DNA of 64,000 bases, taken from the NCBI GenBank assembly GCA_951812925.1, contig OX638371.1:43994101-44058100 (forward strand), read 5' to 3'. A program made the position numbers and the translations under genes. Position 1 is the first letter of the stretch, and each line of letters starts with the position of its first letter. Under the pieces are notes generated by a model that saw only the letters and a program-made list of their open reading frames with translations, searched no databases and was not told the origin of the DNA. Below, one piece after another: positions 1-11,468 of the stretch. Source of the stretch: Calliopum simillimum (lineage: Eukaryota > Arthropoda > Insecta > Diptera > Lauxaniidae).

Positions 1-905
1 TTTTCTCGGAGATATCCTAACCTAAAAAGTTAAAAAAGTGCTAAAAACGTTTTTTGTCATTATTTCAGTCTACGATATTTCAGAGAAAAATTAAGCTATT
101 GACATAATTTAAATGCGATTTTAAAGAAAAAGATTGCAGCTTTCAGATAATGAATCAAATTTTGCGTATGAATGTTCTATATTCTAGTTATATAGCTTCA
201 AAATATAGCAAAAACGGTATTTTTTCCTTGTTTAGGCTAAGATATCTCAAAAACCGTATAAGATATAGCAATTTTAAGGCTGGATTCAGATCCAGCCTTG
301 CAAAATACATTAAATTTAGCTATTTTTATATATGTTTGTTGAGATTTTTTTTCCGATTTTTTTTTTTTTTATATGGGATATGTATTTTTGCGATATTTCA
401 CGGGGATGATCAGCTGCGATTTCGGGGTTTGCATTTTCCAGACCACTAATTTAATGCAAATGAAATCCCATTCACAGATTTTCTCCACATAGCCAAAAAA
501 CCTATCGACTGTTCAAGAGCACCGTGTACAGGGAGCACCAAAAAAATATATGTGCAAGATTGTTTTAAGTATGTTGAGTATTTTAGGCGTGATTTTAAAG
601 AGTACATAAGCCTTAACGATTGAATAAATAAGTTCTCAAATGCTGCACAGACGAACAAGGGTACCCCTCTTAAAATATCGAGATTGATTTCCCAATTTAT
701 TTTTTGATGCTGAGCCTAAATCCATAGAATTGGAAAAAACCCACGCAAGATGGATGAAACATCTGTTCGTAGGGTCCCGTACAGGGAAACATGCATGTAA
801 AATATTTTGAGTTTTACATTTCACTCCCAAAGAACACACAAAAGATTGTCCTAGGAAAAAAAATTCATTGAATGATGATAGTGGAGTCAATAAAGCTTTT
901 CAGAC
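1..905. repeat. Left flank: interrupted repeat, no gene
   Basis: I see no convincing gene here; the short open frames are AT-rich and match nothing I know. Positions 1-60 resemble 4970-5010 and the areas near 56500 and 61740 (gagatatc next to cctaacctaaaaag-type words), so this is repeat sequence. The last 40 bases, read on the other strand, contain ttgactccact, which also ends the repeat seen at 8400-8450 and 37140-37175. The continuation of that repeat (gaacagctccgattttgat) lies at 6265-6285, so the element at 906-6246 has split one older repeat copy. Confidence 0.5.
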
Positions 906-1655
906 CACGGTGGTTTTTAAAAAATTTCAACTTTTTGAAATACCACCCGCGATTTTTTTCGGGGATAGTGTTGGGGGACTCTTCTAGTATCAGAATCCGG
1001 GAACCGCGAAATCGAACATCCAGCCGTTTTTTTTTTTCGACATTTTAGTTTTTTTAACGATTTTTGAGAATGTTTCGGATTTATATACATATTATGTACA
1101 CATATATATGTATGTACGTACATATATATACTTGTATGTGTATATATGTGTAATATATATATATGTATATATATATACATACATGCATACATACATATAA
1201 AAGGTATCGTTTCCGCACCATTTATTTTTAAAAAAAATCGGTTTTTTCGTATATAAAAAAACACAAACAAAAACCGGATACAGCAATAGTCACTCCAGAT
1301 GTGATTTTTGATGCTTAATCCGAATCCAGTCTTAGAATTGCTTTATTACTTCTGGACTTTGAGACATCCTTACATATATGTATAAAGGACACCACTTTTT
1401 TTCCTATTTTTGAAGTTATATAACAAGATAAGATAATATTATCACACTGGGCCTAAAGGATCGATAGGTTGCATTAAAATGGCAACGAAATCTGAAAGCA
1501 CTATTGTTTTTATGCTTGATTATAGACAAAAAATCAGTTTGAATTAAAATCCTAGCTGATCCTGTTTCGAAAATATTGATATTTTTCGCCTTTTGATACA
1601 AGCAATCATGTATCGACGTTTATTAAAGTGTTCTTATTGATTAGTAGACTTCATA
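906..1655 (+). repeat. Left arm of the CACGGTG foldback
   Basis: About 750 bp whose reverse complement recurs at 5714-6246 and 4690-4886 with scattered mismatches. It includes a TA/TG-rich tract (about 1083-1200) mirrored at about 5950-6070. Small open frames appear in both arms only because the arms are copies of each other. Confidence 0.8.
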
Positions 1656-3345
1656 TATATATATATATGAGTAAAATTTTTTCAACTGAGCCATCTAAAA
1701 CGGACTTTTCGAAATGTAAATTTTTTCTATCCTTATCGGGTACGATTAAGGATGAGAAATTTTTTGGCGTTTAAATTTTTTCAAAATTTTAATTTTTCTA
1801 TGCGCTGCGTACAGTAGAACTTTCGTGAGTTGTTTTATTGCATTTGCTATTGCTCAGTAAATACTTAATGGAATTGAAAAATTTTTTTCTCAGTATATCT
1901 GTAAATGCTACGCGCACAAAATTTAGTGGCGTCAAAATTTTTTTAATTATTTTTATTAATCAAAAATGCATTTTGAAATATGCAATTGCAAGCGAACTGA
2001 ACTTCTCATATGCTTTGAAAACAAAAACGACAAGGGTATGATAGGACAAACATTCACTTATTTATCTACAAAACAAAATTTTTGTGCAAACCATTAATGG
2101 CAATGTTATGAGTATTTGTTTAATGGCGCGCAGAAATTTTTTACATAGAATATGATATCTCAGTGCATCAAATTGAGAGAAAACAATTTTTAATGAGATC
2201 TCTATAATTGTTTTGGGTAATTTATGGTCGCTGAATCCGAATTCGGCACCCGATTTTCTCCATCAGGTATATGATCCATGCTATCTTTGCTTTAAAATTC
2301 AAAAAGCGCTATTTTTTAACATATGGTGCATATCAAGGAGGTAGCTTATTTGACTTTTGTCAACGCTAACGGATAGCCATTGTCTTCCATATTATATCTT
2401 ACCTTTTAACTTTTCCAATCAGATCATTACTTTCCGAGACATCATTAATTGAAGTAAAATTATCTTGACTGTATTTAATCCTTTACATACATTAAATAAA
2501 AACAATTTGTATACAGTCAAGGTACCTCTATTTCAATGAATGATATCTCGGAAAGTAATTATTTGATTGAAAAAGTTAAAAGCTAAGAAATAATAAGGAA
2601 GATAATGGCTATCCGTTGGCGTAGACAAAAGTCAATTAAACTACCTCCTGGATATGCACCATATGTTTAAAAATAGCGCTTTTTGAATTTTAAAGCAAAG
2701 ATAGCATGGATCATATACCTGATGGAGAAAATCGGGTGCCGAATTCGGATTCAGCGACCATAAATTACACAAAACAATTATAGAGATCTCATTAAAAATT
2801 GTTTTCTCTCAATTTGATGCACTGAGATATCATATTCTATATAAAAAATTTCTGCGCGCCATTAAACAAATACTCATAACATTGCCATTAATGGTTTGCA
2901 CAAAAATTTTGTTTTGTAGATAAATAAGTGAATGTTTGTCCTATCATACCTTTGTCGTTTTTGTTTTCAAAGCATATGAGAAGTTCAGTTCGCTTGCAAT
3001 TGCATATTTCAAAATGCATTTTTGATTAATAAAAATAATTAAAAAAAATTTGGACGCCACTAAATTTTGTGCGCGTAGCATTTACGGATATACTGAGAAA
3101 AAAATTTTTCAATTCCATTAAGTATTTACTGAGCAATAGCAAATGCAAGAAAACAACTCACGAAAGTTCTACTGTACGCAGCGCATAGAAAAATTAAAAT
3201 TTTGAAAAAATTTAAACACCAAAAAATTTCTCATCCTTAATCGTACCCGATAAGGATAGAAAAAATTTACATTTCGAAAAGTCCGTTTTAGATGGCTCAG
3301 TTGAAAAAATTTTACTCATATATATATGTATGTATATATATATAT
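1656..3345. repeat. Internal palindrome in a TA microsatellite
   Basis: Arms of about 800 bp (roughly 1660-2470 and 2510-3325) are near-perfect reverse complements around a short centre near 2490 (cttgactgtat ... atacagtcaag). Both outer edges run into (TA)n sequence, with gagtaaaattttttcaactg just inside the left edge. No target duplication can be read because the flanks are TA repeats. There is no coding sequence. It is probably a foldback MITE that landed inside the larger element. Confidence 0.7.
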
Positions 3346-3624
3346 TTGTTTATTTTAATAATTTTAATTATTTCATTTATAAATTAACAATAACAAAATT
3401 AAAACATTTGACACTAGGTTGCGCGTAACATTAATTTGCGTACTCGCAATACAAATTAAGAAGCTTAAAAGATATAAGCAGCTCTTTTCTGTGTTTAAAT
3501 ATATCCGATTTATTTAAAAATTGGCACTTGTATTAATTGAAATAAATGTGGATAAAACTAGATAATAATTGTTGCCGTTAATTTAAAAATGTAACAAAGT
3601 AATCTTTTGCACAATGGTACATTT

Positions 3625-4406
3625 TTGAATCCTCACATAGATCATAAATGTGATCATGAAGAGAATAGGGCAAAAGTATGTGCACCATGTGACAAAAAAA
3701 TTAATTTTGGAAAACGCAACATTTCATAATTTTCTATAACTCAAAATCTCAGTGTTTTGATTAAAAAGCATCTTAATAATCAATTTCATACAAATAATTC
3801 CAAATTTCCTTTGAGCATTTGTACCTCTTGTCGACATAGTATTACTGAACGAGAAAAAGGTATTTTAAAAAGACCTCTTTCTACAATGCCCAAATATGAT
3901 GATATAAATCTAGCTAAAGAAACTAGAACCTTGTTTTGCAAATGTTATGTTTGTTCAACTGCTCGATTTAAGGGACATTCAAAAACAATTAAAGGCAGCG
4001 GCAATGTACGTAGTTTTTCGAATTCTACAATTACAGCGAATAATGGTCTTGAAGGTACAGTGTCATTAACATTAACTCATTTAACAAAATTGTAGATGCT
4101 TGTTTTTCTACGAAGCGTGCTGATATTAGCAATATAGATAATCATTTAATGGAACTTCGCAAAGCTATTGTAAGTACTGGTGTATCTCAGACACTTAAAA
4201 TCCATGTTATTCTGGAACATCTCAAAGATGGTCTTTTGTATTTGAACAACGATGGTTTGGGATTGTGGTCGGAGCAGGCTGGTGAATCGGTACATCGCGA
4301 ATTCCTCAAATTTTGGGAAAGATTCAAATTGAATTCTATCGAAGATCCTTCATTTATAAGCAGATTGAAAAAAGCGGTAGTAACATTTTCTTCCCAACAC
4401 ATGTAA
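3625..4406 (+). pseudogene. Broken zinc-finger/transposase-like gene inside the foldback
   Basis: The first part carries paired cysteines: CDHEENRAKVCAPCDKK, then CTSCRHSITEREKG and CKCYVCSTARFKGHSK, which look like zinc-binding knuckles. After a frameshift near 4065-4090 the frame continues to a C-terminal block LGLWSEQAGESVHREFLKFW and ends at 4406. A stop also interrupts it near 3728. It resembles a group of uncharacterised arthropod and Hydra proteins with a similar SEQAGESVH block. I infer it may be the remnant of the element's own transposase, with the E of SEQAGES as a possible catalytic residue, but I cannot confirm this without a search. Confidence 0.45.
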
Positions 4407-4689
4407 TACTTACATGATATAAAGTAATTGTTTTAATGGTATAAAATACTTTCAAGGTGGATTAGGCCTATAGGGGATACCACTGTAAAAAAAAAAATCG
4501 CCATGACATATATCTCATTAGATGGTGTGGAAATTGTATCAGAAACTATATAATGAATAGGAATTAATTGTATGCGCAGTATATTTCAAATATCTATTCA
4601 AATGTATATATATATATTTCTACATAGAATGCTAGGTGCTCCTGGTTTGGAAATATATATATATGTATTTATATACATATATATGGAGT

Positions 4690-6246
4690 CTACTAATCAA
4701 TTAGAACACTTTAATAAACGTGACCGTATGTATCAAAAAGCGAAAAATATCAATATTTTCGAAACAGGATCAGCTAGGATTTTAATTCAAACTGATTTTT
4801 TGTCTATAATCAAGCATAAAAACAATAGTGCTTTCAGATTTCGTTGCCATTTTAATGCAACCTATCGATCCTTTAGGCCCAGTGTGTTATGCCGTAAAAT
4901 CTGGTATGACAGTTAATAGCCCTAGTTTTTTTCTTGAAAACTCAATCAAACTGATAACGATATCTTTTTTTTTGTCGGAGATATCTTTACCTAAAAAGTT
5001 AAAAAAGTACAAAAACACGATTTTTGGCTATATTGGATGTTATATGCAGGACACACAAAATTCTTCTGTGAATTTTTATTGCCAGAAGTATTTAGTACTT
5101 TCTTTTGGCTTTCAATTGAGCTATTGAATGTTCATCTGCAATATTCCTCTATAAAGTTATGACCATTTAAAAATTACATTATGGAGTGCAAACTCACAGT
5201 GTACGAGTATTTCTTATATACGTATTGCTGCAACATGTCGTCTTAAAATAGTCATAACTTTTAAGAAAACTATTAGAAGAGACCACTTGTTAGCTCATTT
5301 TGAAGATAAAGAATGGTTTTAAATGCTTCGGTTGGTAAAAAAGAGCAGAAAAATTTCGTCCGTACTGTATACAACCTCAAATATAGCCGAAAACCGAGAT
5401 TTTTCGCTTTAAGTTTCATGGTGTGATTTTAAAGTTAACATAACTTTGCAGAGAAATATTGCAGATGAACATTTAATAGCTCAATTGAAAGCCAAAAGAA
5501 AGCACTTAATGCTTCTGGTAATAGAAATTCACAGAAGAATTTTGTGTGTCCTGCATATAACATCCAATATAGCCAAAAATCGTGTTTTTGCACTTTTTTA
5601 ACTTTTTAGGTAAAGATATCTCCGACAAAAAAAAAGATATCGTTATCGGTTTGATTGAGTTTTCAAGAAAAAAACTAGGGCTATTAACTGTCATACCAGA
5701 TTTTACGGCATAATATTATCTTATCTTGTTATATAACTTCAAAAATAGGAAAAAAAGTGGTGTCCTTTATACATATATGTAAGGATATCTCAAAGTCCAG
5801 AAGTAATAAAGCAATTCTAAGACCGGATTCGGATTAAGCATCAAAAATCACATCTGGAGTGACTATTGCTGTATCCGGTTTTTGTTTGTGTTTTTTTATA
5901 TACGAAAAAACCGATTTTTTTTAAAAATAAATGGTGCGGAAACGATACCTTTTATATGTATGTATGCATGTATGTATATATATACACATATATATATATT
6001 ACACATATATACATATACAAGTATATATATGTACGTACATACATATATATGTGTACATAATATGTATATAAATCCGAGACATTCTCAAAAATCGTTAAAA
6101 AAACTAAAATGTCGAAAAAAAAAAACGGCTGGACGTTCGATTTCGCGGTTCCCGGATTCTGATACTAGAAGGGTCCCCCAACACTATCCCCGAAAAAAAT
6201 CGCGGGTGGTATTTCAAAAAGTTGAATTTTTTTAAAAACCACCGTG
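4690..6246 (-). repeat. Right arm of the CACGGTG foldback (split)
   Basis: This is the reverse complement of the left arm, in two pieces (4690-4886 and 5714-6246) separated by a later insertion. The intact left arm gives the empty-site sequence, so the insertion at 4887-5713 came after the arms were formed. Confidence 0.75.
4887..5713. mobile_element. 827-bp foldback, TTATGCCG ends
   Basis: It begins TTATGCCGTAAAATCTGG and ends with the reverse complement. The arms (about 4887-5150 and 5455-5713) pair closely around a centre near 5300. Compared with the uninterrupted left arm of the host element (near 1440), the extra sequence sits after cccagtgtg. No clean target duplication is visible. Non-coding. 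Confidence 0.65.
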
Positions 6247-6315
6247 AGACGGAAGTCTTCAAGAACAGCTCCGATTTTGATGATTTTTTTTTTAAATTTT
6301 GTTTTTTTTATTTAA

Positions 6316-6985
6316 GGGGACATTCGCTTTTGTAATTGAAACAAAAAACACTTTTTAAAAATTTTATTATGAAAAAACTATTATATTTATTGACAAAATT
6401 TCTTTTGGACATTGTTAAATATTGTCTAAGAAATATGAAAAACTTTTTTTTTTATTTATTTTTAGTTTCCCTTGGCTGCTGTAGAGGGCGTCATCCAAAA
6501 GATACTTTTTAAACGGAAGGAAATTTTTTAGACCTCCTGTAACAGATTTTTGAAAAATTCAAAATGGATTTTATTCTTGAGACTCAAAACTATACAATAA
6601 GCCTTTTAAATTCATACTTTTTTATATTTTGAAGTTTTTGTATGAATATTTATGACAAATGCGAAAAAATTGAGGGACTTACCCTCAGAATTTGCCCCGT
6701 AAAAAAAGTGGGGGGTATTTTTTAAAACTTTCAGAGGTTTATTGTTTAATATTTTTTATGAGTAATTGAATGCTCTTTGGTTTTTTAAAATCGGTCGAGT
6801 TGATTCGGAGAAAAATTTCCTACCAGTTTGAAAAGTAACTTTTGGATGACGCCCTCTACAGCAGCCAAGGGAAACTAAAAATAAAAAAAAAAATTTTTTT
6901 TTCATATTTTTTGGACAATATTTAACAATGTCCAAAAGAAATTTAATAGTTTAATAGTTTTTTCATAATACAAGGGCGGATTTGT
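6316..6985. mobile_element. piggyBac-type MITE, copy 1 (right end lost)
   Basis: It starts directly after TTAA (6312-6315) with GGGGACATTCGC. It shares its internal sequence with the element at 17535-24607, including cttggctgctgtagagggcg (near 6472) and the inverted copy near 6850. TTAA targets are typical of piggyBac superfamily elements. The right terminus is degraded around 6975-6990, so the end point is approximate. Confidence 0.65.
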
Positions 6986-7124
6986 TTTAATTGTAGCTAG
7001 CGTAGCATGTCTCAAAACCAGAGTGTGTTACCAACTAACAATTTGGCAATTTTTCACAACAGACGGCGCTAGTGAGCCTTATGATTTATGCATAATGGCG
7101 ATCCTGCTCAGAGAGTTTACTCGT

Positions 7125-7205
7125 GACCTATAGCATAATCGCTTAAGCACCGCGTTCTCTTTCATTAGAAAACCGGAGTCACGGGTTCGAGTACGGTTTC
7201 TGGCA
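7125..7205 (+). repeat. tRNA-like sequence, possible SINE head
   Basis: The stretch contains an A-box-like tagcataatcgcttaagc and, about 45 bases later, a B-box-like gggttcgagtacgg. This spacing is typical of tRNA-derived Pol III promoters. It does not fold into a full tRNA that I can draw with confidence, so I read it as a tRNA-derived SINE head or tRNA pseudogene. It lies between gcaatttttcacaacagacg (7048) and its mirrored copy (7325-7350). Confidence 0.35.
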
Positions 7206-7609
7206 AGATTTAACTAAAACTGATCTGATGAGGCTATATACATGTTTATATATGAAAAATATATAAATATGTATGTTGAAGTAGCCGAAACATATGTAAT
7301 CAATTTCCATGTTAACACTTGCTTTCGTCTGTTGTTGAAAAATTGCAAAAATGACTGTTTAATTAGTTCAATATAAAATTATCATACTTCAATTTAGAAA
7401 AAGCGCGTTGGTACTTTCATTTGTACTATTCAAGCAATAAAAAAACAGTCAATAATCTAACTTCATAATTAAAGAAACTTATGTTTTCATAAAAAAAAAA
7501 ATTTCAAAAATACAACAAACAAAAATGAAAACAGTTATTTTAATTTGCCAATTTTAAATACGAATCTGGCATTAGAATTTCTGTATCCTGTATAGTTTCT
7601 GAGATATCT

Positions 7610-8425
7610 TCTCTTTACATAGGGTCTGAAATTGTGTATATAAAAACTGTTGCCATGTTTTTCTCAAGAACGGCTATAGCGATTTTAATGAAACTTTGGA
7701 AAATAAATCGCATTAGACTTTGACTTAGTATATACTTATGAAGAGGCGTGGCACCACCGTACCGTATGATATTTTGATGAAAATTGGTACACAACTACTG
7801 ACTATCAATGCCTTATAATAGGCGAAAATTGGGCAAAATCGAAAAAGTGCTACGTCCAATTTTTAACTATTGAAAATTTTGATTTGCATCAAAATCTGTT
7901 TGCGAGTAATATTAAAATCAAAATATCAAAATTTTTAATAGTTAAAAAGTGGGCGTGGCACTTTTTTCGATTTTGCCCAATTATGACTAAATTAAATTAA
8001 AAGTTTAGGGCGGTGCCACGCCTCTTCATAAGTATATACTAAGTCAAAGTCCATCTCAATCTTTATTATATGCTAATGCGCATTGTTTTCCAAATTTTCA
8101 TTACAATCGCTTTAGCCGTTCTTAAGAAAAGGCAATAGTTTTTATATATACAATTTCAGACCCTATTTAAAGAGAATATATCTCAGACACCATACAAGAT
8201 GCAGCAATTCTAAGGCCAGTATCGTATTTAAAATTGCTAAATTTATATAAAATGACTATTTTGATTTTGGTTTGTTGTATTTTTTTTCTAATATTGTTTA
8301 AAAAATTATATAATTCCGACCGCGCTCCAAAATGACTTTAAATAAAAAAAAAACAAAATTTTTTTAAAAAAATTTATCAAAATCGGAGCTGTTCTTGAGG
8401 ATTTCCTCATTTTGGCTTTGTTGAC
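7610..8425. repeat. Foldback repeat of the GGCGTGGCAC family
   Basis: The block starting near 7620 (gaaattgtgtatataaaaac) and the block ending near 8170 are reverse complements, including ttatgaagaggcgtggcacc and its mirror near 8010-8035. The same sequence recurs at 32990-33390 and continues after the LOA-like element at 37046-37175. It shows what the uninterrupted repeat looks like around the LOA insertion site (ccgaccgcgctccaaaatg near 8318). Non-coding. Confidence 0.65.
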
Positions 8426-8651
8426 TTCACTATGAAGGCAAAAAAAAAAAAAAAATCTCAGGTTAAAATTTTTTTAAAAAATATAAAAAAAATAAAAATA
8501 TTATAAAAACAAAATTAGGAACTACAGTGCTAACAGGGGTTAAGCCTTTATTTTCAAAAACAACAACAGCAGCACAAGAGAGAAAGAGCAAGCTACTGCT
8601 TGCAAAAGTCTAAAACCAAAATACGAAAATAAAAAAGAAAGCAAAATTATT

Positions 8652-9605
8652 GGCGACGGGATGTTAGCACCCTATTTATGGAATTTCGGGAAACCACTTA
8701 TGCTATTCAAAAGGTCATAAAATGGTCAAAAAAGGTCAGTTGGTTTGGCTAATTGGTCAGCGATGGGGAATTTTCAAAAAAAATTTCAAGGTCAAGGATA
8801 TGTTAGCACCCCATTTATGGAATTTCGAGAAACCAATTATGTCATTCGAAAGGTCATAAAATGGTCAAAAAAGGTCAGTTGGTTTCGCTAATTGGTCAGC
8901 GATAGGGAATTTTTAAAAAATTTTTTAAAGAAACCTAAAATTTAGAAAAAAACCTTCCAGTTTGAAGAGACCCTTATAGGGAATTGAACGTTCCAAATTT
9001 TTTTCAAGGGTGAACCGTTTTTTTCTAAATTATAGGTTTCTTGAAAAAATATCTTTAAAAATTTTTTGAAAAATTCCCTATCGCTGACCAATTAGCGAAA
9101 CCAACTGACCTTTTTTGACAATTTGTTGACCTTTCGAATGACATAATTGGTTTCTCGAAATTCCATAAATGGGGTGATAACATCTCCAATGACCTTGAAA
9201 ATTTTTAAAAAAAAATTTTAAAAATAACCTATCGCTGACCAATTAGCCAAACCAACTGACCTTTTTTGACAATTTTATGACCTTTCGAATGACATAATTG
9301 GTTTCTGGAAATTCCATAAATGGGGTGCCAACATATCCTTGACCTTGAAAATATTTAAAAAAATTTTTTTAAAATTCCCCATCGCTGACCAATTAGCCAA
9401 ACCAACTGACCTTTTTTGACCATTTTATGACCTTCTGAATAGCATAAGTGGTTTCCCAAAATTCCATAAATGGGGTGCTAACATCCCGTCGCCAATTTGG
9501 CCAATTAGCCAAACCAACTGACCTTTTTTGACCATTTTATGACCTTCTGAATAGCATAAGTGGTTTCCCAAAATTCCATAAATGGGGTGCTAACATCCCG
9601 TCGCC
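8652..9605. mobile_element. 954-bp MITE with 8-bp TSD AAATTATT
   Basis: The ends are GGCGACGGGATGTTAGCACC and its reverse complement, flanked by AAATTATT at 8644-8651 and 9606-9613. The interior is six alternating copies, direct then inverted, of a roughly 120-bp block containing aggtcagttggtttggctaa and ttatggaatttcg. The block at 9497-9605 repeats the one before it including the cgtcgcc terminus, so one end has been tandemly duplicated. An 8-bp duplication fits hAT- or P-type transposition; there is no coding sequence to decide. Confidence 0.7.
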
Positions 9606-9719
9606 AAATTATTACTTACTTATATTGTACTAGCTGTTTTACCCGGCGTTGCACGGGTTTAAATAAAAAGTCAAATTGCATTTTAAAATTATGTTCCAGA
9701 AACAGAAGTTCCAAAAAAT

Positions 9720-10700
9720 TTATTTTATCGGGAAAATTCCAAAAGTGTCGAAAAATATTATAATAAATCTAAGAAATCGGTAAAATTCGAAAACTGCCAA
9801 AATGTCGGTAAAAGTTCAAAAGTATTGAAAAATATCGAAATACATGGAAGAAATCCGTAAGAGTCCAAGTGTATCGAAAAACGTCCAAAATATGGGTAAA
9901 GGTCCAAAAGTATCGAAATACATCGAAGAAATCGGTAAAAGTCCAAATCCATCGAAAAACATCTAAAATATCGGAAAAGTCTAAAAGTATCGAAAAACAT
10001 CTAAAATATAGATAAAAGTCCAAATTATTGAAAAACATTGAAATACATCGGAAAAATCGGTAAAAGTCCAAAAGTTCCGAAAAATATTGAAAAACATGTT
10101 AAATATCGGTAAAGGTCCAAAAATGTTGAAAAACATCCTAAAATCGGTAGAAGTCCATAAGTATTGGAAATCATCGAAGAACTAATTATACTTGGTTTTT
10201 ATTATTATGAATAAGTGGCATGTTAGAGATTAAGTTCTTCTTGGAACAATTTATGTAAATCAATAAATAAATAAAAAAATCGGTAAAAGTCCAAATATAG
10301 CGAAAAAGATCCAATATATGGAAAAGGTCCAAAAAACATTAAAACACTTCGAAAAAATCGGTTAAAGTCCAAATTTATCAAAAAAAATCCTATATATCGG
10401 TAACAATGCAAATATATATATATGAAAAACATCCCATGCATCGGTAAAAATCCGAGAGTTTTGAAAAATATTGAAACACATCGAAGAAATCAGTAAAAGT
10501 CCACGTATATTGAAAACATCCAAAATATCGGTAAAAGTCCAAAAAAAAAAAGTTCAGAAACATCCTATGTATCGGCAAAAGTTCAAAAGTATTGGAAAAC
10601 ATTTGAGAAATCGCTAAAAGTCTAAAAATATATATCGAAAAACATCCAATGTATCGAAAAAAGTCAAAAAGAATTGAAAAACATCTTTTTTTTTTTTTGA
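9720..10700. repeat. Degenerate tandem array around aatcggtaaaagtccaaa
   Basis: A roughly 40-bp motif (atcggtaaaagtccaaa, then agtatcgaaaaacat) recurs more than fifteen times with many substitutions and some dropouts, for example 10190-10260. The reverse strand stays open in places and yields a repetitive F/Y/D-rich peptide, but this follows from the repeat and is not evidence of a gene. A short remnant of the array reappears at 11463-11510, after the RTE fragment. Confidence 0.75.
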
Positions 10701-10889
10701 GAAACCATATTGGTTCCAGTTATAGGAGAATCATTCCTAACTTTCTTTGGTGCACTTTTTTGTTTTCCTTTAAAAATATATGATAGTGCAAGAAATCAGG
10801 TACAAATTACATGTCAAATGAAAGCAAATAAATTGGACTTTTATAATATGTTACTAAAACTATGTATGTATTCTCTTTTAACTCCTAGG

Positions 10890-11468
10890 AGGAGCATAGG
10901 GCCAATCCTGGTTCATTTAGAGTTCGGACATTCCAAGAGCCGATGCGTGTTCGAGTTTTCATCGAAAGGATTTTAAAATTTTGAGAAACCATATTGGTTC
11001 CAGTTATAGGACAATCATTCCTAACTATGCATGTTTCTTGCACCTCCAAATCCGATGTGCATGCTGCCGAGGCAGGTGGATTAACCACACTCTGGTGGGT
11101 ACCACTTGGAGAGTTATTTCCCATCGTTTTTCGATCCATGCTTCATTAGTATAATCTTCTCGGCAACGCCCCACGCAGTAAGTTATAAGCTTAAAGCTGG
11201 ATCCGGCAAGCGCTGCAAATATAGTGGCCAAATTCACTTTTAGTTTCAGCCGCCCAATCTGGAACAGACGCTGATGCTTATTTTAAGGCGGCATCGACTC
11301 GCCTTGTCAGTGCCAGTTACGGGCATTGTGGGTTTTTCTTTCGAGGCGCAACGCTGTCCAACGCTACACCCTTCCACACCCTGGCTGGTCACCCGCTTTT
11401 AGTCGCCTTTTACGACAGGCATGCTTACCTCGGGCATATTCTGACCCCTTACCCGCGGGGGTTCAAAA
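10890..11468 (-). mobile_element. RTE-like retrotransposon, 5' fragment
   Basis: On the minus strand the fragment begins near 11465 with cccgcgggtaaggggtcag and a block with the stem-loop gtcgtaaaaggcgac, a 5' feature I associate with insect RTE-type elements. Further on it encodes TRIGSWNVRTLNEPG, the N-terminal motif of an apurinic-type endonuclease. The frame then ends at ctcctaggag near 10885, and no reverse transcriptase follows. A 42-bp piece of it (gagaaaccatattggttcca) is duplicated at 10700-10741 and 10982-11025. Confidence 0.5.

Larger units (their letters stand above)
906..6246. mobile_element. 5.3 kb foldback DNA transposon, CACGGTG ends, 4-bp TSD
   Basis: The two ends are inverted repeats beginning CACGGTGGTTTTTAAAAAA. 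They are flanked by the direct repeat AGAC (902-905 and 6247-6250), a 4-bp target-site duplication. The left arm (906-1655) pairs with two separated blocks on the right (5714-6246 and 4690-4886), because an extra element at 4887-5713 splits the right arm. The interior holds a second palindrome (1656-3345) and a broken gene (about 3625-4406). Terminal CAC plus a 4-bp TSD is what is described for Chapaev/CMC-type transposons; that assignment is inference. The same CACGGTG end and 4-bp TSD recur at 33818-34981. Confidence 0.75.

Noticed and set aside
917..1286. Two overlapping open frames with IYIYTYIYI-type peptides, mirrored at 5866-6235
   Set aside because: They are translations of a TA/TG microsatellite and its flanks inside inverted repeat arms; the mirrored copies follow from the palindrome, not from gene conservation.
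9758..10602. Minus-strand ORFs with repeated DFYRFFRCISMF-like peptides
   Set aside because: The periodic peptide is the direct result of the tandem array; there is no start context and it is broken repeatedly.
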